A stretch of DNA of 7,184 nucleotides. Source: CAVZXS01 sp963779325 (GTDB taxonomy: Bacteria; Bacteroidota; Bacteroidia; Chitinophagales; Chitinophagaceae). Shown here in pieces: positions 5,911-7,184 of this stretch. The stretch covers positions 1 to 7,184 of the forward strand of contig CAVZXS010000020.1 in assembly GCA_963779325.1 (NCBI GenBank), in the 5' to 3' direction. The stretch's first letter is position 1, and the number at the start of each line of letters is the position of its first letter. The notes under the pieces are model-generated. The model was not told the origin of the DNA. It saw only the letters and a list, made by a program, of their open reading frames with translations, and did not search any database. A program made the position numbers and the translations under genes.

Positions 5911-7077
5911 ATGCCAAAAATGGAGAATAGCTGGAAGACAATTTTTGTAATCTACTCGGCTGTTGGTATAGCTAAGGGAAAATACAAATATAAAAATGCA
6001 GAAATCAATATTGATTTTCTGCAGAGTATAAAAAGCTTAAATGTTGAAGTCTATACCGACAATGCAGACAGGTTTCGTGTAATGACAATTAAGCTTGGTA
6101 TAAGTGATGATAAAATAGATGAGGTTTATTTAAAGTCAAGGCAGATTGCTTATGAATATTTGGCAAGGGTATCATTACTTGGCTATTGTGCAGCAGATAT
6201 AATAAAACACATTATCACAACTGTTGAATATTGTGAAATAGATAATTGTTTTGAGGTTCTAAGTACTGATATTTTGCATGTTCGTAATTATAGAATTGAA
6301 ATACAGCCAAAAGATTTCGAAGGAGTTTATGTTAGCGAAAAAAATGACGAATATCTTGAAGTATCAATTGGGTTCCTGCGAAGAGCTTTGACAACTAATT
6401 CCTTAGAGGAAAAAGTTATTAACTTATATGGATGTTTAGAAAGAATTGCGGCAAATGAGTGTATAGATTATAAGGTTCAAAGTTGCAAGAATTGTAGTTT
6501 TTCGGAAATCACAAAGTTAAAACTTACTAAGAAATTCATAAAACAATTGCTTAAAGAAAGAGGAGTCGATAGAAAATCAATAAATGACTTTGCCGATAGA
6601 GACAGAAATAAGATAGCTCATGGTGCGGGACTCCGAGACGGGCAGTTTTACAAAGATTTAAAGGATACAATACTTAAAGTGCAGCATGCAGTATTGGAAA
6701 TTATTAAATTGAAGGCAAATGCAAATTTGGTAAATTCTATAACTACTGTTATAGAAGACCCAAGAGTAATATATAATTTCAGAATCCGAAATGATTTGAA
6801 TTATGAATTAATAGATAAAAGCAATTCCGGGTCGATAATAATGTCAACTATGGCAGGAATATCCAAAGTTGAAGATTCATCAGAAAGTGCAAGAGCTAAT
6901 GGAGAATTTAAATTTGGAGTATCTTATGGGAAAGAGAATTTACATTTAACAAACTCAGAGTTTCAAAAAGAATTTTTCCCTCAAACAAGGAGTATGCTAT
7001 CTGCTGGAATTACTTATACTTATACTTCACAAAACCAAAAAGACAACAAATTTCCTTTCAAAATTTATAGGCTATAA
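5911..7077 (+). CDS. Uncharacterised protein with HEPN-like RNase motif
   Basis: I do not recognise a named family for this 388-residue protein. The middle (about 150-270) looks HEPN-like: a first helix LEEKVINLYGCLERIAANE, then DRDRNKIAHGAG with the R-N-x3-H motif (R232, N233, H237), then a long helix (248-267). This is the catalytic motif of many HEPN ribonucleases used in toxin-antitoxin, abortive infection and anticodon-nuclease systems. A CKNC pair (192-195), with C175 and C184 nearby, could bind metal. The N-terminal 150 and C-terminal 110 residues are unrecognised; the N-terminus may be a sensor. There is no signal peptide or membrane segment. The gene is visibly AT-richer than slipin and uses AGA/AGG for 15 of 20 Arg codons, against 0 of 14 in slipin, a sign of recent transfer. 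It lies between slipin and an rtcB-like stub. An inactive or non-RNase HEPN fold is possible. Confidence 0.6.
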   Translation: MPKMENSWKTIFVIYSAVGIAKGKYKYKNAEINIDFLQSIKSLNVEVYTDNADRFRVMTIKLGISDDKIDEVYLKSRQIAYEYLARVSLLGYCAADIIKHIITTVEYCEIDNCFEVLSTDILHVRNYRIEIQPKDFEGVYVSEKNDEYLEVSIGFLRRALTTNSLEEKVINLYGCLERIAANECIDYKVQSCKNCSFSEITKLKLTKKFIKQLLKERGVDRKSINDFADRDRNKIAHGAGLRDGQFYKDLKDTILKVQHAVLEIIKLKANANLVNSITTVIEDPRVIYNFRIRNDLNYELIDKSNSGSIIMSTMAGISKVEDSSESARANGEFKFGVSYGKENLHLTNSEFQKEFFPQTRSMLSAGITYTYTSQNQKDNKFPFKIYRL

Positions 7078-7104
7078 AAGGAGCTATAAGGGCTATCATA
7101 ATAT

Positions 7105-7152
7105 ATGAGCAAATTAAAATTGACCGGAAAACAAATCCGTGCCATTGGCTAA
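7105..7152 (+). pseudogene. rtcB: RtcB-like N-terminal stub, truncated after 15 codons
   Basis: The frame reads MSKLKLTGKQIRAIG and then stops. This closely resembles how many Bacteroidota RtcB RNA ligases begin (LTGKQ-x-R-x-x-GYPEG). The sequence after GGCTA no longer fits the expected YPEG continuation; it turns to TAAAAATGAAG and an inverted repeat (ATGAAGA ... TCTTCAT, 7155-7178). Either the ligase gene was cut here by a rearrangement or insertion, or the resemblance of 15 residues is chance. RtcB joins 2',3'-cyclic phosphate and 5'-OH RNA ends and repairs cleaved tRNAs. The stub starts 27 nt after the HEPN-like gene's stop. Confidence 0.45.
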
Positions 7153-7184
7153 AAATGAAGAAAATTATTTGTCTTCATCCTTGG

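Noticed and set aside
7155..7184. ATG with ten open codons at the right edge
   Set aside because: It is too short to judge and overlaps an inverted repeat; I see no ribosome binding site to support a gene start.

Overview
The window looks like Bacteroidota DNA, most likely of a Chitinophagaceae/Chitinophagia type. The reasons are the style of the IS91-type and IS4-type transposases, the palindromic CCTGCCTGCC-type intergenic repeats, a TAnnTTTG promoter element, and tRNA genes without an encoded CCA. This assignment is an inference from sequence style; no database search was run.

Layout. Positions 1-~2245 hold a damaged IS91-type element: a tyrosine recombinase with a frameshift in an A8 run, and a Y2 HUH transposase split by a second frameshift. 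Positions ~2275-2913 are the C-terminal half of an IS4-type DDE transposase whose 5' half is missing. Positions 3053-3330 hold two complete-looking tRNA genes, Ser(GCU) and a Phe(GAA)-like one. Positions 3490-4002 encode a YkuK/DUF458-type RNase H-like protein with genomic repeats at both ends. Positions 4003-4686 carry no protein gene but contain closely packed tRNA-derived remnants (4241-4401) and several hairpins. Positions 4687-5784 encode a slipin (SPFH/band-7) protein followed by a strong intrinsic terminator. Positions 5911-7077 encode an AT-rich protein with a HEPN-like R-x4-H motif and foreign-looking codon use. Positions 7105-7152 are a 15-codon stub resembling the start of a Bacteroidota RtcB RNA ligase, after which the homology stops.

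Reading as a whole. A slipin, a YkuK-type RNase H, real and degenerate tRNAs and an RtcB-like start in about 4 kb resemble the RtcB-centred RNA-repair loci in which slipins and tRNA-like RNAs are known to occur. The HEPN-type gene, a family rich in RNases that attack tRNA or mRNA, appears to have been inserted between slipin and rtcB. The window may therefore show an RNA damage/repair locus with a tRNA-like RNA array that is partly decayed or rearranged. The gene identities are well supported for slipin, YkuK, IS91 and IS4, moderate for HEPN and rtcB. The functional link between them is a hypothesis.
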